From: an uncultured Oscillospiraceae bacterium
GTDB taxonomy: Bacteria > Bacillota > Clostridia > Oscillospirales > Oscillospiraceae
NCBI GenBank assembly: GCA_944385405.1
Contig: CALWXB010000002.1
Location: 1-64,000, forward strand
Reading direction: 5' to 3'
DNA length: 64,000 nucleotides
The translations under genes and the position numbers were made by a program. Below, in pieces: positions 16,132-25,406 of the stretch. Positions within the stretch are counted from its first letter, which is position 1. Every line of letters starts with the position of its first letter. Below the pieces are notes generated by a model. The model did not search any database. It saw only the letters and a program-made list of their open reading frames with translations, and had not been told where the DNA came from.

Positions 16132-16326
16132 CCCTATTACTTTCAAATTTCAGCCAATATTTTTTTATTGTCATTTTATCGTTTGTCTGGTTGATATACT
16201 TCCCCACCACGCGGTGCGGTAGGGACCGTGCATAGTAAGCTGCCTGAACCGAAAACAGCCCTTGGCATTTTCTCGATTGCAAGCTACGATCACGGCAGCA
16301 AGATGATTTCTTGCGGAAAGCGTCCC

Positions 16327-16351
16327 CGGCTCCGCCCGACGAGCGGAGCCG
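16327..16351. terminator. Hairpin downstream of the AraC gene
   Basis: CGGCTCCGC (16327-16335) pairs perfectly with GCGGAGCCG (16343-16351). It lies 31 bases beyond the stop codon of the leftward regulator; no T-run follows, so termination is only presumed. Confidence 0.4.
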
Positions 16352-16381
16352 TTCCCCATCCGCCTTTCCATCACAGCCATC

Positions 16382-18637
16382 TCAACTCAGTTCCGTGGAT
16401 CCCCGGTACTGTGACGGAGTCGTCCCAACGCACTGCTTGAATACGCGGAAAAATGTCTGCATGTTGTTGAATCCAGCCCGGAAGCCGATCTCTTTCACCG
16501 ATAGCTGCGTATCGGCCAGCAGCTGCTTGGAAAGCTCTATCCGTTTGGAATTCATGTATTCAATATAACTCATGCCGTAGGTCTGCTTGAAGATCTTGCT
16601 CACATAGGTGGAGCTGTACCCCATATAATCCGCAATGGTCGCCAGGGAAATATCCTTTGTAAAGTTGCTGTCAATGTAGGCCCGGATCTTTTCCGCACTC
16701 TTGTTGGGTCTCTGGGCCGCGTACTCTCTGATCTGATCCGCAGCGCGGCAATAGGTGGAAATCAGCCATTCCTCCATATCCGGCATGGTCTTCCGTTTAG
16801 AAAATTCGCCGACAAGGGCATCCAACGTATCAGGTCGGAGGGAGACGCCGTTCGCGCAGGTCACATCCGCAAGTGCCACCACCAGATGCTTCATGGCCGC
16901 CCGGATGTGTTCCGGTTCGGCGCGGCGCTCCCGCATGTCGCGGAAAAGTTCCTGCAGGAGCTGGGCGGTTTGCTTGCTGTCTCCGGAGCGCAGTGCCTGC
17001 AAGAGCATTTGAATTTTTTCAAAGTCCATGCTGTACGGCTGATGCGGTTCCCGGCAGATCTCCTCGTAGGGGATGATGCAGCCTCTGCCGCGGTAGAGCT
17101 TGTAGGAAGCTGCGGTCCTCGCCTGGCGGCATGCCGCCGGCAGCGCCTCGGCAGTATGCACCGTCTCGCTGACGGCCATGGTCAGCGAGAACTTCCATTC
17201 GGTCTCGATCTGCCCCTTCAGCCGCTGCATATATGAAAGCAGCGCATCCGATCCCAGGCCTTCATCCAGAAGATTACAGATCACCAGCAGCGTCTCGTCG
17301 GAAACATCGGTGGCCAGCGCGTAAATGGCCCGGGCCTCGCCGGCGCTGGCCAGGTCTATCATCCGGCTCCGAATCATTCGCTTTTCCTCGTCGGTGTACG
17401 GCAGTTTGAAATAGCTGTCGATCTGAAGGATGCACGCCAAAAACGCAGTCTCCTGAAACGGCAGCTCCAGGATCTCCGCCTGATACTGGATCTCATCTGC
17501 AGAAACCGCTTCTCCATGGGCCAGCGAAACCAGAAATTCCTTCAGCAGCAGCGGCTTGATCTCCGCCACCTGCTCGTATACTTCATCTCGCTGCTTCAGC
17601 AGCGCGTCGTAATACTGGGCCAGCCTGGAGTATTCGTTCCTGGCGTCCACCGCTTCCGGCAGATCGTTGGGGAGTGCAGATACCAGCTGTTCCAGCGGCC
17701 GGTACAGTTCCTTTGAATTTTGATACGCCAGCCAGAGCCCGATGCCGATGGCCGTCAGAATGCTGACCAGTATAGGCACCAGCAGCGCCAGCAGCGCGCT
17801 GGTGGGAAACGCCGGAGAGGTGTAGACGTAGGTCCATCCCAGCCCCTCGCTGCGCAGCGTGGTACAATGGAGCAGCGCGCCGCCCAGCAGCTTCAGCGCA
17901 GATGACCCGGAGGAGATCCCAAAGATCTCATCCGCCCACTGGGAGAGGTCCATGGCGTTCTTCGTGCTGTAAAGCAGGCCGTAGTCGTCGGAAAAGATAT
18001 AGGTAGCACTGTTGGAATCCTGCTCCTCCAGTTCCAGAGAGTCCTGGGCAAATTGGCCGAAGTCGATCCGCAGCACCACATATCCGGCAGGGTCCGAAGA
18101 CTCCATCGGGACTGCCGCGGCCAGATAGAGGTCCTGCGCCGCAGCCGTTCCCCGGCCCATCCAGCCCAGCAGGCCGTTGGGCAGCGTACAGCTGGCCTCC
18201 GACATTCGGGAAAGCCACTCCGGGGCCGCGCTGACGATGGACCCTGTGGAAGAGAGCTGCCTGTTTTCATGCGGCGAGTAGAGATAGCTCTCATGAATGA
18301 AGGGGTAGGATTTTTCAAGATTTTTCAGCATGGCCAACAGCTGGATGTCCCGCTCCGTGTCTTGAATGTACGGACGCATGGAAAACCCCACCACAGATGG
18401 GTCCTGGGCGGAATAGTTCAAGCTGCGATGGAGATTGTCCAGCGTCTGATCCATGATCTTTGCGTCTTTGTAGAGGATATTGATATTTGCTTCGTCCGCC
18501 GCCGTCAGCGTCTGCCAGAAATGAAACAGGAAGAGGCACAGGCTCATGCTCACCAGCGGGATCATTGCCACCATGATCGTCCTCCGGAGGGTATTCAAGA
18601 AAACAGTGTCGTTCCGCGGTACAACCCGATGGGCCAT
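16382..18637 (-). CDS. Membrane-sensor AraC-family regulator
   Basis: This encodes 751 aa. A first membrane span (~residues 20-42), an extracellular sensor domain (~43-270, Cache-like in layout) and a second span (~278-306) precede a long cytoplasmic linker and a C-terminal double HTH of AraC type (~652-751: KDISLATIADYMGYSSTYVS, FKQTYGMSYIEYM, FRAGFNNMQTFFRVFK). This is the one-component transmembrane AraC family common in Firmicutes, often controlling sugar or acid uptake genes. GGAGGAGGT precedes the ATG. It is divergent from the aldolase-TRAP-dehydratase operon, which it most likely activates in response to an external ligand that the TRAP system imports. Confidence 0.9.
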   Translation of the reverse strand: MAHRVVPRNDTVFLNTLRRTIMVAMIPLVSMSLCLFLFHFWQTLTAADEANINILYKDAKIMDQTLDNLHRSLNYSAQDPSVVGFSMRPYIQDTERDIQLLAMLKNLEKSYPFIHESYLYSPHENRQLSSTGSIVSAAPEWLSRMSEASCTLPNGLLGWMGRGTAAAQDLYLAAAVPMESSDPAGYVVLRIDFGQFAQDSLELEEQDSNSATYIFSDDYGLLYSTKNAMDLSQWADEIFGISSGSSALKLLGGALLHCTTLRSEGLGWTYVYTSPAFPTSALLALLVPILVSILTAIGIGLWLAYQNSKELYRPLEQLVSALPNDLPEAVDARNEYSRLAQYYDALLKQRDEVYEQVAEIKPLLLKEFLVSLAHGEAVSADEIQYQAEILELPFQETAFLACILQIDSYFKLPYTDEEKRMIRSRMIDLASAGEARAIYALATDVSDETLLVICNLLDEGLGSDALLSYMQRLKGQIETEWKFSLTMAVSETVHTAEALPAACRQARTAASYKLYRGRGCIIPYEEICREPHQPYSMDFEKIQMLLQALRSGDSKQTAQLLQELFRDMRERRAEPEHIRAAMKHLVVALADVTCANGVSLRPDTLDALVGEFSKRKTMPDMEEWLISTYCRAADQIREYAAQRPNKSAEKIRAYIDSNFTKDISLATIADYMGYSSTYVSKIFKQTYGMSYIEYMNSKRIELSKQLLADTQLSVKEIGFRAGFNNMQTFFRVFKQCVGTTPSQYRGSTELS

Positions 18638-18669
18638 TTCACATACCTCCTCCAGATTCTCATGGCAAA

Positions 18670-18698
18670 ATTATAGCATTTTCCACAAAAGCACGCAA
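18670..18698 (-). promoter_or_regulatory. Promoter of the AraC-family gene
   Basis: Minus strand TTGCGT (18693-18698), 17 bases, TATAAT (18670-18675). The start of transcription is ~25 bases before the start codon region. Confidence 0.6.
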
Positions 18699-18947
18699 AT
18701 TGTGATTGGTGATAATTCTTGTCTTAAACAAACAAAATCCGACTTCTTGGGATTTGATACCCCCCTGTGATGTCCATTCTACAAAAAATCTTCCCGTCCC
18801 TTTTGTGGAAATCCACAGCTGCGGTATCCATGGCTGTCAAAAAATCAGTCAACCGCAGGGCGGCAAAGGATCCCTGGCTCCGCCGGGCGGCAACGCCATT
18901 TATAAGACGCTCAGTTCTGTTTTTCGGATTGTGGAAAAAGTTGTGAA

Positions 18948-18976
18948 TTTACAAATACCGCCCTTTCCGCTATGTT
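18948..18976 (+). promoter_or_regulatory. Promoter of the aldolase-TRAP-dehydratase operon
   Basis: TTTACA (18948-18953), 17 bases, TATGTT (18971-18976), giving a leader of ~75 bases. The whole divergent gap (18638-19059) contains no other gene; the ~250 bases between the two promoters are the likely binding region of the AraC-family regulator, but I see no clear direct repeat there. Confidence 0.5.
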
Positions 18977-19059
18977 TGCAGCATGAGGTGCACCGCTGCA
19001 TGCGGCCGCCGGGAATGCAGTCCGGCAGGCCGTGATCCATGAAGAACGGGAGGGGTGTC

Positions 19060-19977
19060 ATGCTGTCATTGAATCCACAACCGCGCATACACGGGATCTG
19101 TCCCCTGACTGCCGTGCCGTTCCGGGAGGACGGCAGCGTGGACTATGCGCAGTTCGACCGGCTCATCGGATCCCTGATGAAAACCGGCGTCAACGGGATC
19201 GGACTTTTTGGCGTGGTAAGCGAATTTTACAAGCTGACGGATGCGGAAAAAAGCGAGCTGGCACACCGGATGCTCAAGCAGATGGAGGGCTCCGGGGTGT
19301 ACAGTCTGATCTCGGTGACAGACCATGCCACGGAAATCGCCGTCCGGCGCGCAAGGCAATTTCAGGAGATGGGGGCCAGCTGCCTGATGGTCCTTCCGCC
19401 TCATTTCATGAATCCGTCCGCGGATCAGCTGCTTTGGCATCTGGAAGCAGTGGCGGAGGCGGTGACGATCCCCCTTATCATCCAATACGCACCCAACGAA
19501 ACAGGCGTCAGCATCCCGCCGGAGGTCCTGGTGCAGATCGCCCGGACGCATCCCCATGTTATGTACAAGATCGAATGCTCTGACCCCGCCGCGTACAGCA
19601 AGCAGCTGCTGGCCATGAAGCCGGACCTGTCCATCATGAACGGATATTGGGGGATCCATCTCATCGACCTCCTGCAGATCGGGGGAGTGGGCGTGATGCC
19701 GGGCTTTTCCTGCTGCGAGCTGTACGTTGAGATATACCGGCGCTACAATGCCCAGGACCCCGCAGGCGCATGCAGGCTGCACAGCAAGCTGGTATCGTAT
19801 TTCGTCCGGTGGAACACCTCCGTCGAGCGGGTGATCGCCATGGAAAAGGAGATCCTCCGGCGCCGTGGCATGCTGGAGACCGCCTGCTGCCGCCACCCGG
19901 GATACACGCTGACCCCGGAGGACTTCACCGAAATCGACGCCTTTCTGGGGGCCTTTGCCTCCGATCTTGCCCCATGA
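19060..19977 (+). CDS. DapA/DHDPS-family aldolase (probable 2-keto-3-deoxy acid aldolase)
   Basis: This encodes 305 aa from ATG 19060 (GGGAGGGG five to six bases upstream; ATG 19039 has no such site). TIM-barrel class I aldolase: Schiff-base K170 (VMYKIEC) and Y143 (IIQYAP) are present. The usual DapA Thr-Thr pair is replaced (GLFGVVSEFYKL), so lysine biosynthesis is unlikely and a pyruvate-releasing aldolase acting on a 2-keto-3-deoxy sugar acid or similar acid is more probable. First gene of an operon with a TRAP importer and an IlvD/Edd dehydratase; the dehydratase would make its substrate. Substrate not determinable from sequence. Confidence 0.85.
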   Translation: MLSLNPQPRIHGICPLTAVPFREDGSVDYAQFDRLIGSLMKTGVNGIGLFGVVSEFYKLTDAEKSELAHRMLKQMEGSGVYSLISVTDHATEIAVRRARQFQEMGASCLMVLPPHFMNPSADQLLWHLEAVAEAVTIPLIIQYAPNETGVSIPPEVLVQIARTHPHVMYKIECSDPAAYSKQLLAMKPDLSIMNGYWGIHLIDLLQIGGVGVMPGFSCCELYVEIYRRYNAQDPAGACRLHSKLVSYFVRWNTSVERVIAMEKEILRRRGMLETACCRHPGYTLTPEDFTEIDAFLGAFASDLAP

Positions 19978-20023
19978 TCCCTTAAACGATAAAGCTGACA
20001 ATATACGAAAAGGAGAACTGATC

Positions 20024-21073
20024 ATGAACCGTATGATGAAAAAGATGCTTTCCTTCGTCCTGGCCGCCTGCATGATGCTCAGTCTGGCCGCCTGCGGATC
20101 CTCCGAAACCGCCGATCCCGATGCCGCCCCTTCCGGGGAGGAGACGCCCGCCGCCGCGGAAAAGAAGGTGATCACCGTAGGTACCGGCCTGACGGACTCC
20201 CACTACGGCACGGTGGCTCTGGAGAAGATGAAGGAATATCTGGAGACCAACACAGACACCCTGACGGTAGACATTTATGCCAACGGCTCCATCGGCGCCG
20301 ACAGGGATGTGCTGGAGGCCATCCAGTACGGCACCGCCACCCTCTGCATTCCCACCCCCGCCGTCATGGCCAACTTCACCCCCGCCTACAACCTGCTCTC
20401 CCTGCCCTTTATCTTTGAGGACGCCGAGGCAGCCCATGATCTGCTGGACGGCGAATGGGGGCAGAAGCTGTGCGCAGCGGCTGAGGACGCAGGCTTCAAG
20501 GTCCTGGGCATCGGCGACTACGGCTTCCGCCAGCTGACCACCAGCAACAAGCCCATCGCCTCCATGGCGGACTACAAGGGCCTGAAGATCCGCGTGATGC
20601 AGAACGACCTCTATATCGCCATGTACGAGGCGCTGGGCGCAAACCCCACGCCCATGGCCTCCGGTGAGGTGTTCACCGCGCTGCAGCAGGGCGTCGTTGA
20701 CGGCCAGGAAAACCCGCTGTCCAATATCTACACGCAGAAATTCAACGAGGTCCAGAAATACATTCTGAAGGACAACCATGTCTGCGACTTCCTGATCTTC
20801 GCCTTCTCCAAGGAATTCTACGACGCGCTCACCGCCGATGAGCAGACGGCCCTCCAGGAGGCTGTGGACATCGCCGTGAACTACACCCGCGAGCAGTGCG
20901 CGGCCGCAGACGCAGAGTGCGAAGCGCTCATGGCGGAGGAGCTCTCCATCACGGAGATCACCCCCGAATTCCGCAGCGAATGCGTGGCCGCTGTCCAGGA
21001 TGTCTGCGAATCCTACGGCAAGGCCGCGGACGAGGCGCTGTATGCGGAGCTGATGTCCGCGCTGGGCCTTTGA
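20024..21073 (+). CDS. TRAP transporter substrate-binding lipoprotein, DctP family
   Basis: This encodes 349 aa from ATG 20024 (AAGGAG upstream). Lipoprotein signal with lipobox LSLAAC, so anchored outside the membrane. The DctP core shows GLKIRVMQN, whose arginine typically binds the substrate carboxylate, and FTALQQGVVDGQENPL, a family signature. It binds an organic or sugar acid and delivers it to the DctQ/DctM permeases encoded immediately downstream. Confidence 0.93.
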   Translation: MNRMMKKMLSFVLAACMMLSLAACGSSETADPDAAPSGEETPAAAEKKVITVGTGLTDSHYGTVALEKMKEYLETNTDTLTVDIYANGSIGADRDVLEAIQYGTATLCIPTPAVMANFTPAYNLLSLPFIFEDAEAAHDLLDGEWGQKLCAAAEDAGFKVLGIGDYGFRQLTTSNKPIASMADYKGLKIRVMQNDLYIAMYEALGANPTPMASGEVFTALQQGVVDGQENPLSNIYTQKFNEVQKYILKDNHVCDFLIFAFSKEFYDALTADEQTALQEAVDIAVNYTREQCAAADAECEALMAEELSITEITPEFRSECVAAVQDVCESYGKAADEALYAELMSALGL

Positions 21074-21124
21074 TCTCCGTCTCTGCGGCGCACGACCCTT
21101 CCACTGTCTGAGAGCGAGGGATTT

Positions 21125-21622
21125 ATGAAACGTGTACTGAAGTTCTTAGATGAAAAGCTGGAGCTCTCCATTGCTGTCCTCCTCATGTTCCTCCTGGTCA
21201 TCCTGGCAGCATGGTCCGTTCTCTCCCGCTTCATCTTCAACCGTTCCCTGGCGTGGTCGGAGGAGCTCATCCGCTATGTGTTCATCTTCATGAACTACAT
21301 GGCGGCCTCCGCCGCCGTGATCCATGACCAGCACGCCCGTGTCGAGATCGCGGATCTGGTCCTGCCCCCCAAGGTGCTCAAGTGGCTGAACGTAGTGCTG
21401 AAAATCACCTGGGCGGTGTTCAGCCTCGTCATAGGCATCAACTCCATCACACTGGTCCAAAAGACCTTTACCCTCCACCAGAACTCCCCCACGCTGGGCA
21501 TCGAGATGGGCTACATCTATCTGGTGCTGCCGGTGTGCTTCTTCCTCATGACGTTCCGGATCATCCAGAATGTTTACCGGCTGATCCGCAGGCCTGCCGA
21601 GATCCCGGCAGTGAAGCAGTAA
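21125..21622 (+). CDS. TRAP transporter small permease, DctQ family
   Basis: This encodes 165 aa with four hydrophobic segments (~17-37, 50-70, 88-110, 128-150), the typical size for the family. Contains the family pattern RFIFNRSLAWSEELIRYVF. It bridges the binding protein and the large permease in sodium-driven uptake. GAGGG lies upstream of the ATG; the large permease follows 15 bases after its stop. Confidence 0.92.
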   Translation: MKRVLKFLDEKLELSIAVLLMFLLVILAAWSVLSRFIFNRSLAWSEELIRYVFIFMNYMAASAAVIHDQHARVEIADLVLPPKVLKWLNVVLKITWAVFSLVIGINSITLVQKTFTLHQNSPTLGIEMGYIYLVLPVCFFLMTFRIIQNVYRLIRRPAEIPAVKQ

Positions 21623-21637
21623 AGGAGGCGGTGTGCT

Positions 21638-22927
21638 GTGCAGGCATTCGGCATTGTAATGGCCATCTTCCTGGTGCTGATCTTCCTGGGCATGCCCATT
21701 GCGGCCACCATCGGCATCGCCACCATGGCGGGCTTCATGGCCGCCGACATCGGCATCATTCAGCTCACCCAGATCTGCTTTACCGGCCTGAACAACTTCA
21801 CCTACATCGCCATCCCGCTTTTCATTCTGGCAGGCCTCATCATGGAGCGGGGCGGCATCTCCCGGCGCCTGGTGGACTTCTGCGGCGCGCTGGTGGGCAG
21901 CCACAACGGAAGTCTCGGCGTGATCACCATCCTGGCCTGTACCTTTTTCGGCGCGGTCTGCGGCTCCGCACCTGCCACCTGCGCCGCCATCGGCTCCATG
22001 ATGATCCCCTCCATGGTCAAAAAGGGCTACGACATCAACTATGCCGGCGGTCTGACTTCCTGCGCAGGCTCCATCGGCATTCTCATCCCGCCGTCCATCC
22101 CCATGATCATCTATGCGGTGACAGCGGAGATCTCCGTGTCGGACATCTTTCTGGCCGGCTTCGCCCCCGGCATCCTGGTGGCCATTGGCCTGATCATCGT
22201 CAACGCCGTGCACTGCCGGCGCCATCCTCCCCAGGACGGCAATCAGAAGTTCTCTCTCACGGTCCTGGCAGCCTCGTTCAAGGAGGCGTTCTGGGCCCTG
22301 CTGTCTCCGGTCATCATTCTGGGCGGGATCTACGCCGGCATCTTTACCGCCACGGAGGCCGCCGTGGTGGCCGTGATCTACTCCCTGGTGGTGGGCCTCT
22401 TCATTTACAAGGAGATCCGGTTCTCCGAGGTCTACACCATCTTTGCAAACGCCACCATCACCACCGGCAGCACGCTGCTCCTTCTGGGATTCGCCACGGC
22501 GTTCGCCCGCTATCTGACCATGAAGAACATCCCCGCGCTGGTGGGAGAGGCCATCCTGGCCGTCACCAATAATCCCACCGTCATTCTGGTGCTGTTCGTC
22601 ATCATGATCTTCTTTACCGGGATGTTCCTGGAGACGGCTTCCCAGGTGCTGATCTATACGCCGCTGTTCCTCCCGGTGCTGCGGACCCTGGGTGTCGATC
22701 CCCTGGTGTTCGGCCTGATCCTGGTGGTGGGGACCGCCATCGGCCAGGTCACGCCGCCGGTGGGACTGAATCTCTTCGTCATCAAGGGCATCACCAAAAC
22801 CACGCTGGTGGATCTGAGCAAGCACATCTGGTGGTTCCTCTTCAGCATGGTCATCGTGGATCTGATCCTGGTATTCCTGCCGGACGTGGTGCTGTTCCTG
22901 CCGCGGCTCACCGGCTATATCGGCTGA
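21638..22927 (+). CDS. TRAP transporter large permease, DctM family
   Basis: This encodes 429 aa from GTG 21638, with AAAGGAGG 8 bases upstream. Around 12 hydrophobic segments. The conserved GSAPATCAAIGSMMIPSM and IPPSIPMIIY motifs of DctM are visible, as is the C-terminal GQVTPPVGLNLF. It forms the ion-coupled channel with DctQ and DctP. Confidence 0.93.
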   Translation: MQAFGIVMAIFLVLIFLGMPIAATIGIATMAGFMAADIGIIQLTQICFTGLNNFTYIAIPLFILAGLIMERGGISRRLVDFCGALVGSHNGSLGVITILACTFFGAVCGSAPATCAAIGSMMIPSMVKKGYDINYAGGLTSCAGSIGILIPPSIPMIIYAVTAEISVSDIFLAGFAPGILVAIGLIIVNAVHCRRHPPQDGNQKFSLTVLAASFKEAFWALLSPVIILGGIYAGIFTATEAAVVAVIYSLVVGLFIYKEIRFSEVYTIFANATITTGSTLLLLGFATAFARYLTMKNIPALVGEAILAVTNNPTVILVLFVIMIFFTGMFLETASQVLIYTPLFLPVLRTLGVDPLVFGLILVVGTAIGQVTPPVGLNLFVIKGITKTTLVDLSKHIWWFLFSMVIVDLILVFLPDVVLFLPRLTGYIG

Positions 22928-22937
22928 GAAAGGGTGA

Positions 22938-24671
22938 ATGACAGTGTCATTGGAAAATTTCGTTTCAAAAACCGCCCGGGAACGGGCCGTCTGGGCGCAG
23001 TTCGATGCGCTGAATCTGGGCACCAGCTGGGACGAGGAGGATCTGACCAAGCCGCAGATCCTGGTGGAGGACGTATGGGGCGACAGCCATCCGGGAAGCT
23101 ACCACCTGAAGTCGCTGACGGATGAGGCAAAGCTGGGCGTTTATGAGCGGGGAGGCCATCCGGCCATGTTCCACGCCACAGACATCTGCGACGGCTGCGG
23201 GCAGGGACACGACGGGATGAACATCGTCCTGGCCTCCCGGGAGGCGCTGTGCGATCTCATCGAGGTCCACGGCACCGTCAATTCCTGGGACGGCATGATC
23301 CTCTGCTCCTCCTGCGACAAGGCCGTGCCCGCCCACCTGAAGGCAGCCGCCCGGCTGGACGTGCCCACCGTTTTTATCCCCGGCGGCAGCAAACGCCCCG
23401 GCCCCGACCGCATCTCCTCCGCCAAGGCCGGAGAGATCACCCTGCGCATGAAGCGCAACGAGATCAGCAGCCGGGAGGTCCGCAACTACAAGCTCACAGG
23501 CTGTCCCAGCGTGGGCGCGGGCGGTTTCATGGGGACCGCCTCCACCATGCAGTGCATGTCCGAAGCGCTGGGACTGGCGCTGCCCGGCAGCGCCGTCGCC
23601 CCGGCCACCCAGAAGGACATCCTGCGGGGCGCCCGCAGAGCCGGCCGCGCCGTGATGAACCTGGTGGAAAAGGGCATCACAGCCAGTCAGATCATGACGG
23701 AGTCCGCCTTCCGCAACGCCATTATCGTACACACGGCCATCGGCGGCTCCACAAACGCCATGATCCACCTGTCCTCCATTGCAAGAGAGCTGGGCATCGA
23801 CCTCAGGCCGGAGCTCTTCGATGAGATCAACCGGATGATCCCCCACCTGTGCAATGTCTATCCCAGCGGCAAATACTTCAGCGAGGACCTCTGGTTCGCC
23901 GGCGGCGTCCCCATGGTGCAGTGGCTCCTGCGGGACCATCTGGACCTGAGCGTGATGACCTGCACCGGCAAGACCCTGGGAGAAAATCTGGAGGACCTGT
24001 GGGCAGACGACTTTTTCGACCGGAACATCGGCTATCTGCACAACTACGGACTCCAGCGGGAGGATGTGATCCTCCCCGCGGAGAAGGCGGAGATCGGCTC
24101 CCTGGCGGTTCTGCGGGGCAATCTCGCCCCCGGCGGCGCGGTGATCAAGTACGCCGCCTGCAAACCGGAGCTGCGGGTACACAAGGGCCGTGCCAGAGCC
24201 TTCAACAGCGAGGAGGAGGCCTATCAGGCCGTGGTGAACCGGGACATCCGCCCCGGCGACGTCATCATCGTCCGCTATGAGGGCCCCCGGGGCAGCGGCA
24301 TGCCGGAGCTGCTCATGCTCACCGATGCCATCGTGGCGGATCCGGAGCTGAATACCTCCGTGGCCCTCATCACTGACGGACGCTTCTCCGGCGCCACCGG
24401 CGGTGCCTGCATCGGCCACATCTCCCCGGAGGCGGCCTCCGGCGGCCCTCTGGCCTACGTGCACACCGGCGATATCATCGCCTACGACATCCCCAACCGG
24501 ACGCTGGACCTGGTGGGGATCGACGGCACGGAGTGCGGCGCAGAGCAGGCCGCAAAGATTCTGCAGCAGCGCAGCAAAACAGAAGACCTGGTCCCCCGCC
24601 CGCCCCGCAAGGGACTCTACCAGCGCTATACCTCCCTGGCGCTGTCCGCGATGGAGGGCGCGGGCTACTGA
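22938..24671 (+). CDS. IlvD/Edd-family dehydratase, sugar-acid type, lacking one cluster cysteine
   Basis: This encodes 577 aa. Family features: CGQGHDGMN, CSSCDKAVP, GCPSVGAGGFMGTASTM, GGSTNAMIHL and [20 protein letters not shown]. In this family the Fe-S cluster is held by cysteines in three motifs; the third, normally GxC within GSC/GAC-xxMGTAST, reads G-A-G here, with Gly195 (codon GGC at 23520-23522; a TGC cysteine codon is one base away). The true biosynthetic IlvD in this window keeps that cysteine. It lies last in the TRAP operon, so it is catabolic, dehydrating an aldonic or related acid to a 2-keto-3-deoxy acid. Activity is in doubt if Gly195 is real. Confidence 0.85.
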   Translation: MTVSLENFVSKTARERAVWAQFDALNLGTSWDEEDLTKPQILVEDVWGDSHPGSYHLKSLTDEAKLGVYERGGHPAMFHATDICDGCGQGHDGMNIVLASREALCDLIEVHGTVNSWDGMILCSSCDKAVPAHLKAAARLDVPTVFIPGGSKRPGPDRISSAKAGEITLRMKRNEISSREVRNYKLTGCPSVGAGGFMGTASTMQCMSEALGLALPGSAVAPATQKDILRGARRAGRAVMNLVEKGITASQIMTESAFRNAIIVHTAIGGSTNAMIHLSSIARELGIDLRPELFDEINRMIPHLCNVYPSGKYFSEDLWFAGGVPMVQWLLRDHLDLSVMTCTGKTLGENLEDLWADDFFDRNIGYLHNYGLQREDVILPAEKAEIGSLAVLRGNLAPGGAVIKYAACKPELRVHKGRARAFNSEEEAYQAVVNRDIRPGDVIIVRYEGPRGSGMPELLMLTDAIVADPELNTSVALITDGRFSGATGGACIGHISPEAASGGPLAYVHTGDIIAYDIPNRTLDLVGIDGTECGAEQAAKILQQRSKTEDLVPRPPRKGLYQRYTSLALSAMEGAGY

Positions 24672-24693
24672 CCTCCTCTCTCCCGGCAGCACA

Positions 24694-24732
24694 ACGCCCC
24701 CTGTACAGGAAGAATGCCTGTACAGGGGGCGT
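24694..24732. terminator. Hairpin between convergent genes
   Basis: A 16-bp perfect stem: 24694-24709 (ACGCCCCCTGTACAGG) with 24717-24732. No T-run on either side. It probably ends both the dehydratase operon and the opposing regulator gene. Confidence 0.6.
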
Positions 24733-24748
24733 CTGCCGTCCAGGTGCA

Positions 24749-25303
24749 TCACGTCTGGGAATAGTAAATCAGCATGCTCAGCTCTGCGTCCGTCTCGCCA
24801 GTGCAGCGGTAGGCATGGGGCACGTCCGCCCGAAAGCGGATGGAGTCTCCTTTGTCCAGGGAAAAGATCTCCTTATCCACGGTGATCTCCGCTGCTCCGG
24901 CAAACACAGTGATATACTCCACCGCCCCGCGAAGATGAGGCTGGGCGGAAAGGGCACCGCCGGACCGGATCACGATCCGGTATGTCTCAAAGAGTGTCTG
25001 CTCGTCAAAGGGGAATACCGGGTAGTTCCGGTAGCGGCCGTCCTCCTCCGTCAGCGGCGTGATCTCCGCCTGCCGCACCACGCACACGGCTCCCGTCCGA
25101 GGCTCCATCAGCGAGGTGAAGGAGACCTTATAACCGTTGGCCATCTTCCACAGCACCGAAATGGTGGGGTTCACCTCGCCCTTTTCGATCTGCGCCAGCA
25201 TGCTCCGGGACACACCGGTAGCAGCCGCCGCCGCGTCCAGCGTCAGCTTTTTCTGTTCCCGGATCCGGCGGGCATTCCCCGCAACGACCTGTGTGACGTC
25301 CAT
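24749..25303 (-). CDS. XRE-cupin transcriptional regulator
   Basis: This encodes 184 aa from ATG 25303 (AGGAGG at 7 bases). N-terminal XRE HTH (~8-65: LDAAAAATGVSRSMLAQIEK) and C-terminal cupin barrel (~100-180, HLRGAVEYITVFAG). This family senses small molecules through the cupin and frequently sits beside LysE/RhtB amino-acid exporters. It is divergent from such an exporter here, with a perfect palindrome in the gap, so it most likely represses the exporter and perhaps itself. Confidence 0.9.
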   Translation of the reverse strand: MDVTQVVAGNARRIREQKKLTLDAAAAATGVSRSMLAQIEKGEVNPTISVLWKMANGYKVSFTSLMEPRTGAVCVVRQAEITPLTEEDGRYRNYPVFPFDEQTLFETYRIVIRSGGALSAQPHLRGAVEYITVFAGAAEITVDKEIFSLDKGDSIRFRADVPHAYRCTGETDAELSMLIYYSQT

Positions 25304-25314
25304 ACTTCCTCCTG

Positions 25315-25343
25315 TTGACAAGGTATCCAAAGGCTGTTACAAT
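25315..25343 (+). promoter_or_regulatory. Sigma-A promoter of the LysE-family gene
   Basis: TTGACA (25315-25320), 17 bases, TACAAT (25338-25343): consensus except one -10 base. Transcription would begin at about 25350, at the edge of the palindromic operator. Confidence 0.85.
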
Positions 25344-25351
25344 GAGAAAAA

Positions 25352-25365
25352 TCCGATATATCGGA
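25352..25365. promoter_or_regulatory. 14-bp perfect palindrome, likely operator of the XRE-cupin protein
   Basis: TCCGATATATCGGA lies just downstream of the predicted transcription start of the exporter and ~50 bases upstream of the regulator start codon. Binding there would block the exporter promoter. Confidence 0.65.
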
Positions 25366-25406
25366 CTACTAAATTAATATACAACCAAATCAAGGGGTGC
25401 ATCGCC

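Noticed and set aside
16146..16381. A small plus-strand gene beginning at 16228
   Set aside because: No ribosome site, runs through a hairpin and overlaps the end of the AraC gene; the product has no protein-like features after ~30 residues.
21146..23050. A 634-codon minus-strand frame over the TRAP permease genes
   Set aside because: Low-complexity His/Asp/Gln-rich product; the plus strand encodes complete DctQ and DctM.
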